Assembly (NCBI GenBank): GCA_958415865.1
Contig: CATYZV010000108.1
Coordinates: 1-6,526, forward strand
Origin: an uncultured Selenomonadaceae bacterium
Lineage (GTDB): Bacteria > Bacillota > Negativicutes > Selenomonadales > Selenomonadaceae
Direction of reading: 5' to 3'
Length of the DNA stretch: 6,526 nucleotides
Below, in pieces: positions 1 to 6,517 of this stretch. Both the position numbers and the translations under genes were made by a program. The notes under the pieces are model-generated. The model was not told where the DNA came from. It worked only from the letters and a program-made list of their open reading frames with translations, and ran no database searches. Within the stretch, counting starts at the first letter, position 1, and the number at the start of each line of letters is the position of its first letter.

Positions 1-25
1 CAATATATCATACTACTTTTTCTAT

Positions 26-52
26 TAGAATAGACAATTTTTATCTATTCTA
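26..52. promoter_or_regulatory. AT-rich palindrome downstream of araR; candidate operator
   Basis: TAGAATAGA at 26-34 is repeated inverted as TCTATTCTA at 44-52, giving perfect 9-bp arms around a 9-nt spacer. It begins 7 nt after the araR stop. The bases beyond it on the minus strand are A-rich rather than T-rich, so it does not look like a terminator. A weak promoter-like pair on the minus strand (TTGTCT at 32-37 and TATGAT at 7-12, spacer 19) overlaps it, so it could be an operator for a next minus-strand gene outside the window. Binding protein unknown; AraR is a guess. Confidence 0.3.
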
Positions 53-58
53 TCCATC

Positions 59-1150
59 CTATTTCAGCTTTTTGACTGAATCACGTTCTACTATCTTGGG
101 TGGAAATTTTATGCTGACATTAAGATTTATATTATCCAATAGTTTAAGCAGCTGAATTGCTGCTGTCTTGCCGAGCTGTTTTTTGGGATGTTCTATCGTC
201 GTAAGCCCGATAGCAGAATCCAGCTCCAGATCGTCAAAGCCGAATACGGAAATATCATCTGGCACTCTGCGCCCATTGCGCTGGAGCAGCTCCATCATGT
301 ATTTTGCTACTTCATCGTTATAGCAGATAACTGCTGTTGCTTCACTCATTAAGTGGAGCAGCCTGCTGTCAAATTCACCGCGCATCATCGGTTTAAAATC
401 TTCCGTAGCATACCAGCACATATTCTTTTCTGAAGATAGCATATCTGCTTTTTTTAATGCCGATATAGCTCCGGAGTACCTGAGCTGTCCCTGCATATCA
501 TCGGATTTGAAAAAGCCCGCGATATGAGTATGGCCCTTGTCTAGTAAATACTGAGCCGCTGCGCGTCCTGATTGATAGTCATCCATACGGACGCTGGGTA
601 TGTTCATCGGCGGATTCGTATCGGCATTGATGAATATACACGGAATGCCCATCGATTTTATTTTCTGGTACAAATCGCTGTTGATGTACGGTACACCGGA
701 CTTTGCAGGCTCTATTATCAGCCCGTCTATATTGCTCTTGAGCATCGTGTCTAAGATGAACGACTCTTTTTCAATCATATTGTAGGTAAATGCCAGCTGC
801 ATGAAGTAGCCGTTTTTAGTCAAGACCTCTTCAATTCCCTTGACGATGCTCGGAAAAATATAATCGTCGAGATATGTGAGCACTACGCCGATATTGCGAG
901 AGACTGCACGCGATGCAGTTTTCGACTGTGCCTCGCAGACGTACGTCCCGCTGCCTCGGCGGCGTTCCAAAAGTCCTTCGCTTTCCAAAACACTTGTAGC
1001 TTGGCGGACGGTTTGACGGCTGATGGCAAATCTCCTGCCTAGTTCATTTTCTGACGGCAGTCTCATGCCGACGCTGAAATCTCCACTCAAAATCTGTTCT
1101 CTGATCCAATTCATCAATTCTATATATTTAGGTGCATCTGTGGCTGCCAT
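59..1150 (-). CDS. araR: AraR-like transcriptional repressor (GntR-type DNA-binding domain fused to LacI-type sugar-binding domain)
   Basis: Predicted cytoplasmic, sugar-responsive repressor of about 363 residues. Residues 8-71 form a GntR-type winged helix: the pattern LPSENEL near 31-37, the recognition helix ISRQTVRQA near 43-51, and the wing RRGSGTYV near 64-71. From about residue 86 to the end is a LacI/periplasmic-binding-like effector domain, opening with GVVLTYLDDYIFPSIVKGIE, which from memory is very close to the same region of B. subtilis AraR, as are GLIIEP, KGHTHIAGFFKSDD, CYNDE and the late HPKKQLGKTAA segment. The length matches AraR (about 362 residues). B. subtilis AraR represses arabinose genes and is released by L-arabinose; that ligand is inferred here, not shown. 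An upstream GTG (1154-1156) is in frame, but the Shine-Dalgarno is only 4 nt from it and 7 nt from the ATG at 1148-1150, so the ATG is preferred. The gene follows the transport operon's terminator, so it is probably transcribed on its own. Confidence 0.9.
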   Translation of the reverse strand: MAATDAPKYIELMNWIREQILSGDFSVGMRLPSENELGRRFAISRQTVRQATSVLESEGLLERRRGSGTYVCEAQSKTASRAVSRNIGVVLTYLDDYIFPSIVKGIEEVLTKNGYFMQLAFTYNMIEKESFILDTMLKSNIDGLIIEPAKSGVPYINSDLYQKIKSMGIPCIFINADTNPPMNIPSVRMDDYQSGRAAAQYLLDKGHTHIAGFFKSDDMQGQLRYSGAISALKKADMLSSEKNMCWYATEDFKPMMRGEFDSRLLHLMSEATAVICYNDEVAKYMMELLQRNGRRVPDDISVFGFDDLELDSAIGLTTIEHPKKQLGKTAAIQLLKLLDNINLNVSIKFPPKIVERDSVKKLK

Positions 1151-1157
1151 TGTCACA

Positions 1158-1166
1158 CCATCCTTT
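1158..1166 (-). promoter_or_regulatory. Ribosome binding site of araR; decides the start codon
   Basis: AAAGGATGG on the minus strand ends 7 nt before the ATG at 1148-1150 and overlaps or nearly abuts the in-frame GTG at 1154-1156. The spacing favours the ATG and matches the 7-nt spacing seen at three other genes in this window. Confidence 0.7.
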
Positions 1167-1188
1167 TGTATCTATTCGATCATTTGTT
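1164..1188. promoter_or_regulatory. Possible AraR-like half-sites in front of araR
   Basis: TTTTGT at 1164-1169 and ATTTGT at 1182-1187 resemble the ATTTGT half of the B. subtilis AraR operator, spaced 18 bp apart between the araR Shine-Dalgarno and the terminator. They are direct rather than inverted repeats, unlike the known palindromic operator, and no convincing -35/-10 pair was found in 1151-1256, so autoregulation is only suggested. Confidence 0.2.
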
Positions 1189-1256
1189 CTCGCTGCCTGC
1201 CTCTCTCTAAATACTGATTCGCAACAAAAACATGTTACTATCTTATCACAACTGAG

Positions 1257-1289
1257 AAAAATAGGGAATATTGCCTTGACAATATTCCC
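1257..1289 (-). terminator. Intrinsic terminator after dhaM
   Basis: A perfect 10-bp inverted repeat (GGGAATATTG at 1264-1273 and CAATATTCCC at 1280-1289) encloses a 6-nt loop. Read on the minus strand the stem is followed at once by TATTTTTCTC, a good U-tract. On the plus strand the following bases are not T-rich, so it works in the minus direction. It sits 72 nt after the dhaM stop and about 110 nt before the araR start, and therefore ends the transport operon and separates araR from it. Confidence 0.85.
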
Positions 1290-1361
1290 ATCATATCTGA
1301 TCATTTATCTATTTAATCTTATCGAGTGGAGCTTTGGCCAAGCCTTAGGATAACTATTCTT

Positions 1362-1760
1362 TTAGGATTTCTTGGAAATTCCTTTTGCTTCTTCTGCCGC
1401 TTTTAAGACCGTATCTACATCAGAATTTTTGCCGGCTTCAGCAGCAGCTGCTACTGCACCTTCCAAGATGGGAGCATCAGCTATTCTGACGCGCCTGTGC
1501 AGCGCCATCGGCAGTCCTTCGATAGCCAATCCTGCAGAGATTATGGAGCTGCCGACATCGGTGATGACGACCACGCCGTCTTTGCCGTTATCCGCGTCCT
1601 CTATTGCTTTGCATATCTTAGCACTGTCCGTGCCGAAGCTGCCGTCCGGTGCGCCGCCGGCTGAGATGATTTTCAATCCTTCCGGAGCCATCTTCTGAGC
1701 CATGTCGCGCACGCCGTCAGCGATGGATACCATATGCGATACTATTACTATTCCAACCAT
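1362..1760 (-). CDS. dhaM: DhaM-type PTS phosphocarrier (EIIA-mannose-like domain only)
   Basis: 132-residue soluble protein of the DhaM/EIIA-Man family. In characterised systems DhaM receives phosphate from HPr on a histidine and passes it to ADP bound in DhaL, so that DhaK can phosphorylate dihydroxyacetone. Seen here: the N-terminal GIVIVSH strand with His9, the position of the phosphorylated histidine in E. coli DhaM; GTD at 43-45; the VVVITDVGSS segment at about 63-72; and a VRIADAPILEGAVAAA stretch matching the DhaM C-terminal half. It stops after the EIIA domain, as in many Gram-positive DhaM proteins, and lacks the HPr and EI-like domains of the E. coli protein. The start ATG has AAAGGA 6 nt upstream. 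It lies 28 nt after the second permease gene and just before a terminator, so it is the last gene of the transport operon. No dhaK or dhaL is present in the window; their location, and whether the kinase acts on dihydroxyacetone or another ketose, cannot be told. Confidence 0.88.
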   Translation of the reverse strand: MVGIVIVSHMVSIADGVRDMAQKMAPEGLKIISAGGAPDGSFGTDSAKICKAIEDADNGKDGVVVITDVGSSIISAGLAIEGLPMALHRRVRIADAPILEGAVAAAAEAGKNSDVDTVLKAAEEAKGISKKS

Positions 1761-1788
1761 AATAAATCCTTTCTAGCTGCTGATTCTA

Positions 1789-2817
1789 TTATTTATTCAT
1801 GGATTCCATAGATTTCTTAGATATGAGCTTGTTCTTGTGTTCGGTGATCAGAGCCTGCATGATGATGAACAGGCAGAGCAGGGCACCGACAACGATCTTC
1901 GTCCACCATGCAGAGAGAGTTCCCTGAAAAGTGATAAAGGTCAAAATTATGCCCTGAATCAATACGCCGAAGATAGTGCCCGGCATGAATGCTACGCCGC
2001 CGGTCAAGAGCGTGCCGCCGATGACGGACGATGCGATGGCATCCATTTCCATTCCCATAGCGTGCAGCGTGTAGCCGGAAAGCATGATCCAAGAGTATAC
2101 TACGCCGCCGAGTGCCGCACAGAAACCGCTGATGACGTAAGCGCATATCTTAGTGCGCGTTACAGGAAGCCCCATTAGGGAAGCGGAGTTTTCATTGCCG
2201 CCGATAGCGAACAGCGTTCTGCCGAATTTTGTGTACTTGAGCACGATGATAGCGATGATGAGCACTATCAATGCCACTACAGCACCTACGGATATAAAAC
2301 CGTTGCCGAATAAGCTGATGCGTTCAGAAGCGATAGCTACATAGGTGGGATTGTCGATGGTGATAGTGTCGCGCGAGATTACAGCCGTCATGCCGCGGCA
2401 GAAGAACAAGCCGGCAAGCGTTACGATAAATGGCTGCATCTTAAAGACTGATATCAGATAGCCCTGCACAAAACCTACAGCAAGACCAATGCAAAGTACC
2501 ATAGCTACGACTACGGGAATAGGAATGCTTGTGTTCTGCAAGAGATAAGCAAGGCACATGCAGACGAGTGCTACGACAGAGCCGACGGAGATGTCGATGC
2601 CGCCGCCGCCCGTGATGATGGTGAACGTTACGCCGACCGTAACGATGATCAGTGCTGCATTGTCTATAAGGAGATTGCAGAATACCTGCGGCTTGGTGAA
2701 GCCGTTGTACATAGCCATGCCGATTCCATACAGCACGAGAAACAGAATAACTGTTACGAAAAACTGAAAATACTGAGAGGCGATTGCCGAATTTATATAT
2801 TTCTTGATGTTATTCAT
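1789..2817 (-). CDS. yjfF: Sugar ABC transporter permease, YjfF-like (CUT2 family)
   Basis: 342-residue inner-membrane protein of the BPD_transp_2 (ribose/galactofuranose-type) permease family. It has about eight to ten hydrophobic segments, the first at about residues 17-37. Family motifs visible: GGGGIDISVGSVVAL near 69-83, the KMQPFIVTLAG stretch, FAIGGNENSASLMG in the cytoplasmic loop, and GMEMDAIASSVIGGTLLTGG. Near the C-terminus GTLSAWWTKI almost repeats the same stretch of E. coli YjfF, and this is the main reason to call it YjfF rather than a generic permease. It is expected to pair with the YtfT-like permease to form the heterodimeric channel. Its ATG overlaps the stop of that gene (ATGA, 4 nt), implying translational coupling, and GGTGG lies 7 nt upstream. 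In E. coli the substrate is galactofuranose; here it is unproven. Confidence 0.93.
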   Translation of the reverse strand: MNNIKKYINSAIASQYFQFFVTVILFLVLYGIGMAMYNGFTKPQVFCNLLIDNAALIIVTVGVTFTIITGGGGIDISVGSVVALVCMCLAYLLQNTSIPIPVVVAMVLCIGLAVGFVQGYLISVFKMQPFIVTLAGLFFCRGMTAVISRDTITIDNPTYVAIASERISLFGNGFISVGAVVALIVLIIAIIVLKYTKFGRTLFAIGGNENSASLMGLPVTRTKICAYVISGFCAALGGVVYSWIMLSGYTLHAMGMEMDAIASSVIGGTLLTGGVAFMPGTIFGVLIQGIILTFITFQGTLSAWWTKIVVGALLCLFIIMQALITEHKNKLISKKSMESMNK

Positions 2818-3857
2818 GCTTTATCCACCGCCTTTGCTGCCTGCTTTTTCGCTTTGTATTTCTGGAACATTTCACGGAAACGCTGCGACTGGATCAGGCA
2901 GAGGATGATTACTACGATTGCCTTTACAACAGGCAGCTGGTCAGATGCTACGCCGATAGCGTACATCGTCGTCGTCAAAGTCTGAATGGTGATTGCACCT
3001 ATGATGCTGCCGCCGATGTAGAATTTACCGCCGCTCAAGAGCGTGCCGCCGAGTGCTACCGCCAAGATAGCATCCATTTCCATATTGAGACCGGCATTAT
3101 TAGCATCAGCTGCACGGATCAAAGAGCTTTCAATCAAGCCCGATACGCCGGCACAGAAACCGGAGAATGCGTACACGAGGAAGATTACGAGTGTTACGTT
3201 GATGCCTGCATAGCGGCTGGCTGTAGGATTGATGCCGACCGACTGAATGAACAGGCCCAAAGATGTCTTTTTGAGAATGAACAGCACGAGTGCTACCATT
3301 ATAGCCGCGATGATGATCGGGCTGGGAATGATATTGCCGGGGATGTTGCTGCCGATATAGCTGAACGGTTCATAGTAAACCGTGATGATCTGGCCTTCTG
3401 TCAGCAGCTGTGCAATTCCGCGGCCTGCAACCATCAGTATCAAGGTTACGACCATTGGCTGTATTTTGATCTTCGATACGAGAAAGCCGTTCCAAGCACC
3501 GCATACAGTACCTGCAGCAATAGCTGCGATCATTGCGACGATCATCGGAGTTTCTGCTACGCCGTCGCCGCGTCCGCCGATAAGGCTGCAGACAACAGCA
3601 CCGGAAATAGCGACCACTGCACCGACGGAGATATCAATGCCGGCTGTAGCGATGACAAAAGTCATGCCCAGCGACAGAATTATCAATGAAGATGAACGGT
3701 TCAATATATCGAAGATACGTCCGTACAGACGGCCGTCATCCGTGATTTCTACACTCAAAAAGCCCGGTACGAAGATGATGTTGAATATTACCAGAATAGC
3801 CAGAGCTATCAAAGGCAGAAAAACAGAACTCGATGTGAATTTTTTCAGGCTGCCCAT
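2814..3857 (-). CDS. ytfT: Sugar ABC transporter permease, YtfT-like (CUT2 family)
   Basis: 347-residue inner-membrane permease of the BPD_transp_2 family. The first membrane span lies at about residues 13-33, followed by several more ending near residue 325. Shared with E. coli YtfT from memory: DGRL.G..FDILNR, GMTFVIATAGIDISVGAV, KIQPMVVTLILMVAGRGIAQ, the SVGIN loop, RAADANNAGL, MDAILAVALGGTLLSGG, and the C-terminal VVKAIVVIILCLIQSQRF. The match extends along the whole protein, so the assignment within CUT2 is firmer than for a generic ribose permease. It overlaps the ATPase stop by one base (TAATG) and has a strong GGAGGTG site inside the end of the ATPase gene. The C-terminal tail is short, lysine/alanine rich and cytoplasmic. 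It should form the channel with the YjfF-like partner encoded next. Confidence 0.93.
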   Translation of the reverse strand: MGSLKKFTSSSVFLPLIALAILVIFNIIFVPGFLSVEITDDGRLYGRIFDILNRSSSLIILSLGMTFVIATAGIDISVGAVVAISGAVVCSLIGGRGDGVAETPMIVAMIAAIAAGTVCGAWNGFLVSKIKIQPMVVTLILMVAGRGIAQLLTEGQIITVYYEPFSYIGSNIPGNIIPSPIIIAAIMVALVLFILKKTSLGLFIQSVGINPTASRYAGINVTLVIFLVYAFSGFCAGVSGLIESSLIRAADANNAGLNMEMDAILAVALGGTLLSGGKFYIGGSIIGAITIQTLTTTMYAIGVASDQLPVVKAIVVIILCLIQSQRFREMFQKYKAKKQAAKAVDKA

Positions 3858-5368
3858 TATACTTCACCTCCGGCGATTGCTTTCATGATATTTTCAGAGC
3901 TGATCTTATCTCCTTCGATTTCCGCTACTTTCTTGCGGTCGCGGATGACAGTTATCTTGGTGCAGGTGCGGATCATTTCATCCATTTCACTGGAGATAAA
4001 TACGACTGACATCCCCTTGGATTTTGCCAGTGCAACTGCCATTTTCTGAATTTCACTCTTGGTGCCTACGTCGATACCGCGCGTCGGTTCATCGAGTATC
4101 AAGAGATTCGGCTCAGTGATGAGCCAGCGGGCGATTATAACTTTCTGCTGATTGCCGCCGCTTAGCTTGTTGACATGCTGTTCGCGGCTGGAGACTTTTA
4201 TCTTGAGCAGATCAATGCAGTCGTCAGCGTGAATAACCTGTTCTTTGTACGGAATGTACTTGAACATACCTTTTTTTGCCTGCAAAGCTAAGATGATGTT
4301 TTCACGCACGCTGAGATCGCCGATAATGCCCTGCACCTTGCGGTCTTCCGGGCAGAAGGCAATGCGGTTTTTCATCGCTTCGATAGGGCTGCTCAAGTTG
4401 ACTTTCTTGCCGTTGATTTTGATTTCGCCCTTGGTGATCTGATTTACACCGAATAAGAGTTCTGCTGTTTCTGTGCGGCCTGAACCCAAAAGACCGCCAA
4501 GTCCGATGACTTCGCCCTTGTGAATCTTGAGATTCATATCGCTAAGCTTACCGGTACAGCCGATATCATCTGCTTCGAGAAATACTTCTTCTGAGGGAAT
4601 GCTCTTTGCTCCCATCTTGTCAAATTCCTTGACGGAATTCAAATCCTTGCCGACCATCTTAGCTATGAGTTCTACCTGCGGCAGTTTTGCCACTTCGTAT
4701 TCTCCTACCAATTCGCCGTTGCGGAGAATGGTGATGCGGTCGCAAAGCTCATAAATCTGTTCGAGAAAATGTGATATAAATATTATGCCCATGCCCTGCT
4801 TTTGCAGTTTGCGGATGATATTGAACAGACGCTTTGTTTCTTCTTCATCAAGGCTAGATGTCGGTTCGTCGAGAATCAAAATTTTTGCATCTACATCGAC
4901 AGCACGTGCAATAGCTATCATCTGCTGTATAGCAACAGAATAATGATCCAGCGTCTTAGTAACATCTATGTCGATATTGAGTTTTTCCAGCAGTTCCTTA
5001 GAACGCTTATTCATCTGCGCCCAATCGATAAAGCAGCCGAATTTTTTAGGTTCACGTCCGATGAATATATTTTCTGCTACGCTCAGATTAGAGCAGAGAT
5101 TTACTTCCTGATACACGGTAGAAATACCGCACGCCTGTGCTTCTTTCGGATTATTAGGCGAAATATTCTTGCCATTTAATGTGATAGTGCCGCCGTCGCG
5201 GTGATATACGCCTGTCAGTACTTTTACCAGCGTTGACTTACCCGCGCCGTTTTCTCCCATCAGTGAGTGAACCTCTCCTGCACGCAGTGTGAAATCTACG
5301 TTGGAAAGTGCTTTTACACCGGGGAAAACTTTATCTATATGGCGCATTTCCAAGAGAACTTCTCCCAT
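3857..5368 (-). CDS. ytfR: Sugar ABC transporter ATPase with two nucleotide-binding domains, YtfR-like
   Basis: 503-residue peripheral membrane ATPase that powers import; the length is normal for the RbsA/AraG/YtfR family. Domain 1: Walker A GENGAGKST at 38-46, Q-loop Gln87, a degenerate signature YSVAIQQM at 143-150, Walker B ILILDEP at 163-169 and H-loop His200. Domain 2: a Walker A lacking the lysine (GLLGSGRT, about 292-299), canonical signature LSGGNQQK at 402-409, Walker B LLILDEP at 422-428, and Ser460 where the H-loop histidine would be. This asymmetry is usual for the family, so ATP is probably hydrolysed mainly at the composite site made by domain 1 Walker A and domain 2 LSGG. The VAIQQ..AIARAVD segment matches E. 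coli YtfR, which separates it from RbsA or AraG. Start ATG has GGGGTG 5 nt upstream. It is separated from the binding-protein gene by a hairpin-containing gap and overlaps the next gene by one base. Confidence 0.93.
   Translation of the reverse strand: MGEVLLEMRHIDKVFPGVKALSNVDFTLRAGEVHSLMGENGAGKSTLVKVLTGVYHRDGGTITLNGKNISPNNPKEAQACGISTVYQEVNLCSNLSVAENIFIGREPKKFGCFIDWAQMNKRSKELLEKLNIDIDVTKTLDHYSVAIQQMIAIARAVDVDAKILILDEPTSSLDEEETKRLFNIIRKLQKQGMGIIFISHFLEQIYELCDRITILRNGELVGEYEVAKLPQVELIAKMVGKDLNSVKEFDKMGAKSIPSEEVFLEADDIGCTGKLSDMNLKIHKGEVIGLGGLLGSGRTETAELLFGVNQITKGEIKINGKKVNLSSPIEAMKNRIAFCPEDRKVQGIIGDLSVRENIILALQAKKGMFKYIPYKEQVIHADDCIDLLKIKVSSREQHVNKLSGGNQQKVIIARWLITEPNLLILDEPTRGIDVGTKSEIQKMAVALAKSKGMSVVFISSEMDEMIRTCTKITVIRDRKKVAEIEGDKISSENIMKAIAGGEV
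3865..3871 (-). promoter_or_regulatory. Strong ribosome binding site of the YtfT-like gene inside the end of the ATPase gene
   Basis: GGAGGTG encodes part of the last Gly-Gly-Glu-Val residues of the ATPase and sits 7 nt before the permease ATG. With the TAATG overlap it supports coupled translation of ATPase and permease. Confidence 0.8.
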
Positions 5369-5403
5369 GTTTTCACCCCATTTGACTTGATTTAGATATA
5401 GAA

Positions 5404-5439
5404 AGGCCGTACTTAGCCGTTTTAGGCTAAGTACGGCCT
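5404..5439 (-). terminator. Strong intercistronic hairpin between binding-protein and ATPase genes (partial terminator or mRNA-stabilising stem)
   Basis: A perfect 15-bp inverted repeat (5404-5418 paired with 5425-5439, arms AGGCCGTACTTAGCC and its complement) with a 6-nt loop lies in the 106-nt gap. On the minus strand the stem is followed by TTCTATATC, a poor U-tract, so full termination is doubtful while partial termination or protection of the upstream mRNA 3' end is likely. Such stems after a binding-protein gene commonly let it be made in excess over the membrane parts; that role is inferred. The rest of the gap is AT-rich with no other gene seen. Confidence 0.75.
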
Positions 5440-5474
5440 ATTTCAGTTCTTTGTGGTCATTTAATTTTTAGTAA

Positions 5475-6503
5475 TTAGTATTTTCTTTCCGGCAGAGTCT
5501 TTTCTGCTACATCAGCGGGGAAGATTCCTTCGTCTACATATACATTCTTTTCAACAGTTTCGCCGTTTAAGATCTTCTTAGCAGTTTCCATGAGCAGCGG
5601 TCCCTGGAGAGGATTACATTCAACCGTGCAGTTGGATTTGCCGTCGATCATAGCCTGGAATGCGCCTTTAACAGCGTCGATGGAAATGATGGTGATGTCT
5701 TTGCCGGGCTGCAGGCCAGCTGCTTCGATAGCCTGGATTGCACCGAGTGCCATGTCATCGTTCTGAGAGAACAGGATGTCGATTTTATCACGGCCGCCGG
5801 ATTTGAGGAAGGATTCCATAACTTCCTGACCTTTCTGACGAGTGAATTCACCTGTCTGAGACATCAGGATCTGGTATTTAGCTGCATCCGGGGAAGCCTG
5901 CATAGCTTCGTTGAAGCCTTCAGAGCGGCGGATTGCAACGGAAGAACCAACCGTGCCTTCGAGTACTGCGATGTTGAATACGCTGCCGCCATCACGCGGA
6001 GTCTTGTTGTTTTTCTTCATGTATTCATCGATCCAATTGAAAGCCTTCTGACCTTCAGTCTTGGAGTCCGTACCGATTTTTGCTACATAAAGGGAATCAT
6101 CATTGAGTTTTACATCGCGGTCAACGATGATTACAGGGATGCCGGCATCTTTAGCTTCTTTGAGGACCGTATCCCAGCCGGTTTCTACGATAGGAGTAAA
6201 GGCGATGATATCAACGCCCTGAGCGATAAAGGAACGGATAGCTTTAATCTGGTTTTCCTGTTTCTGCTGTCCGTCGGAGAACTGGAGGTTTACGCCTGCA
6301 TCTTTGGCAGCCTGTTTGATGGATTCAGTATGTGCTGTTCTCCATTCAGATTCTGCACCGAGCTGTGAGAAGCCCATCGTGATCTGCTTGCCGTCTGCAC
6401 CTGATGAGTCTGCACTGCTAGACGAACTGCTGTCGCCGCCACCGCAGCCTGCAGTGAACACAAGCATCATCAAACCTGTCAGTAATGCCAATACCTTCTT
6501 CAT
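5475..6503 (-). CDS. ytfQ: Sugar ABC transporter substrate-binding lipoprotein, YtfQ-like
   Basis: 342-residue exported sugar-binding protein (Peripla_BP_4 type). The N-terminus has two lysines, a hydrophobic run and the lipobox-like end FTAGC, so it is probably lipid-anchored at Cys20; E. coli YtfQ is instead a free periplasmic protein. A serine-rich linker follows (six serines at 25-30). The mature domain then matches E. coli YtfQ closely: GFSQLGAESEWR near 44-55, DGQQKQENQIKAIRSF near 77-92, AQGVD, TGWDTVLKEAKDA, VDRD near 127-130, EGTVGSSVAI, FTRQKG.EVMESF, NDDM.LGAIQAI and a GKDI..ISID segment. YtfQ binds galactofuranose; the fold accepts furanose sugars, so arabinofuranose is a plausible alternative given the AraR-like regulator. 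A GTG at 6507-6509 is in frame but only one base from the Shine-Dalgarno; the ATG at 6501-6503, 7 nt away and directly before Lys-Lys, is preferred. First gene of the operon in this window. Confidence 0.92.
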   Translation of the reverse strand: MKKVLALLTGLMMLVFTAGCGGGDSSSSSSADSSGADGKQITMGFSQLGAESEWRTAHTESIKQAAKDAGVNLQFSDGQQKQENQIKAIRSFIAQGVDIIAFTPIVETGWDTVLKEAKDAGIPVIIVDRDVKLNDDSLYVAKIGTDSKTEGQKAFNWIDEYMKKNNKTPRDGGSVFNIAVLEGTVGSSVAIRRSEGFNEAMQASPDAAKYQILMSQTGEFTRQKGQEVMESFLKSGGRDKIDILFSQNDDMALGAIQAIEAAGLQPGKDITIISIDAVKGAFQAMIDGKSNCTVECNPLQGPLLMETAKKILNGETVEKNVYVDEGIFPADVAEKTLPERKY

Positions 6504-6510
6504 AATCACA

Positions 6511-6517
6511 CTTCCTT
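6511..6517 (-). promoter_or_regulatory. Ribosome binding site of the YtfQ-like gene; decides the start codon
   Basis: AAGGAAG on the minus strand lies 7 nt before the ATG at 6501-6503, but only one base before the in-frame GTG at 6507-6509. The ATG also gives a standard Met-Lys-Lys signal peptide start. Confidence 0.75.

Noticed and set aside
936..945. GACGTACGTC palindrome resembling the centre of the AraR operator
   Set aside because: It lies inside the araR coding region and lacks the ATTTGT/ACAAAT flanks of the known operator.
1229..1236. AACATGTT palindrome upstream of araR as an operator
   Set aside because: Symmetry does not extend beyond 8 bp, which is too little to support a binding site.
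1331..1343. TTGGCCAA-centred palindrome after the dhaM stop as a terminator or catabolite control (cre) site
   Set aside because: The arms are too short and lack a U-tract, and the central bases do not fit the cre consensus; the real terminator lies just beyond it.
1372..1698. 108-codon plus-strand open frame opposite dhaM
   Set aside because: It is the mirror of a conserved gene rich in alanine and GC-rich codons; the translation matches no family I recognise.
1817..2178. Overlapping frames of about 110 codons on both strands within the YjfF-like gene
   Set aside because: Both lie wholly inside a well-supported permease gene and have composition typical of out-of-frame translation (rich in Arg and His, or Asp, Glu and Arg).
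3382..3888. 168-codon plus-strand open frame opposite the YtfT-like permease
   Set aside because: It is antisense to a clearly conserved membrane protein gene, its translation is low-complexity (rich in Ile, Thr, Pro, Ala) with no recognisable domain, and it has no separate support.
4802..5179. 125-codon plus-strand open frame opposite the ATPase gene
   Set aside because: It is antisense to the Walker B and Q-loop region of a conserved ATPase; no domain is recognisable.
3857..5368. Loss of Walker A lysine and H-loop histidine in the second ATPase domain as a sign of inactivation
   Set aside because: These substitutions, and the degenerate signature in domain 1, are usual in RbsA/YtfR-type double ATPases, so the protein is expected to be active.
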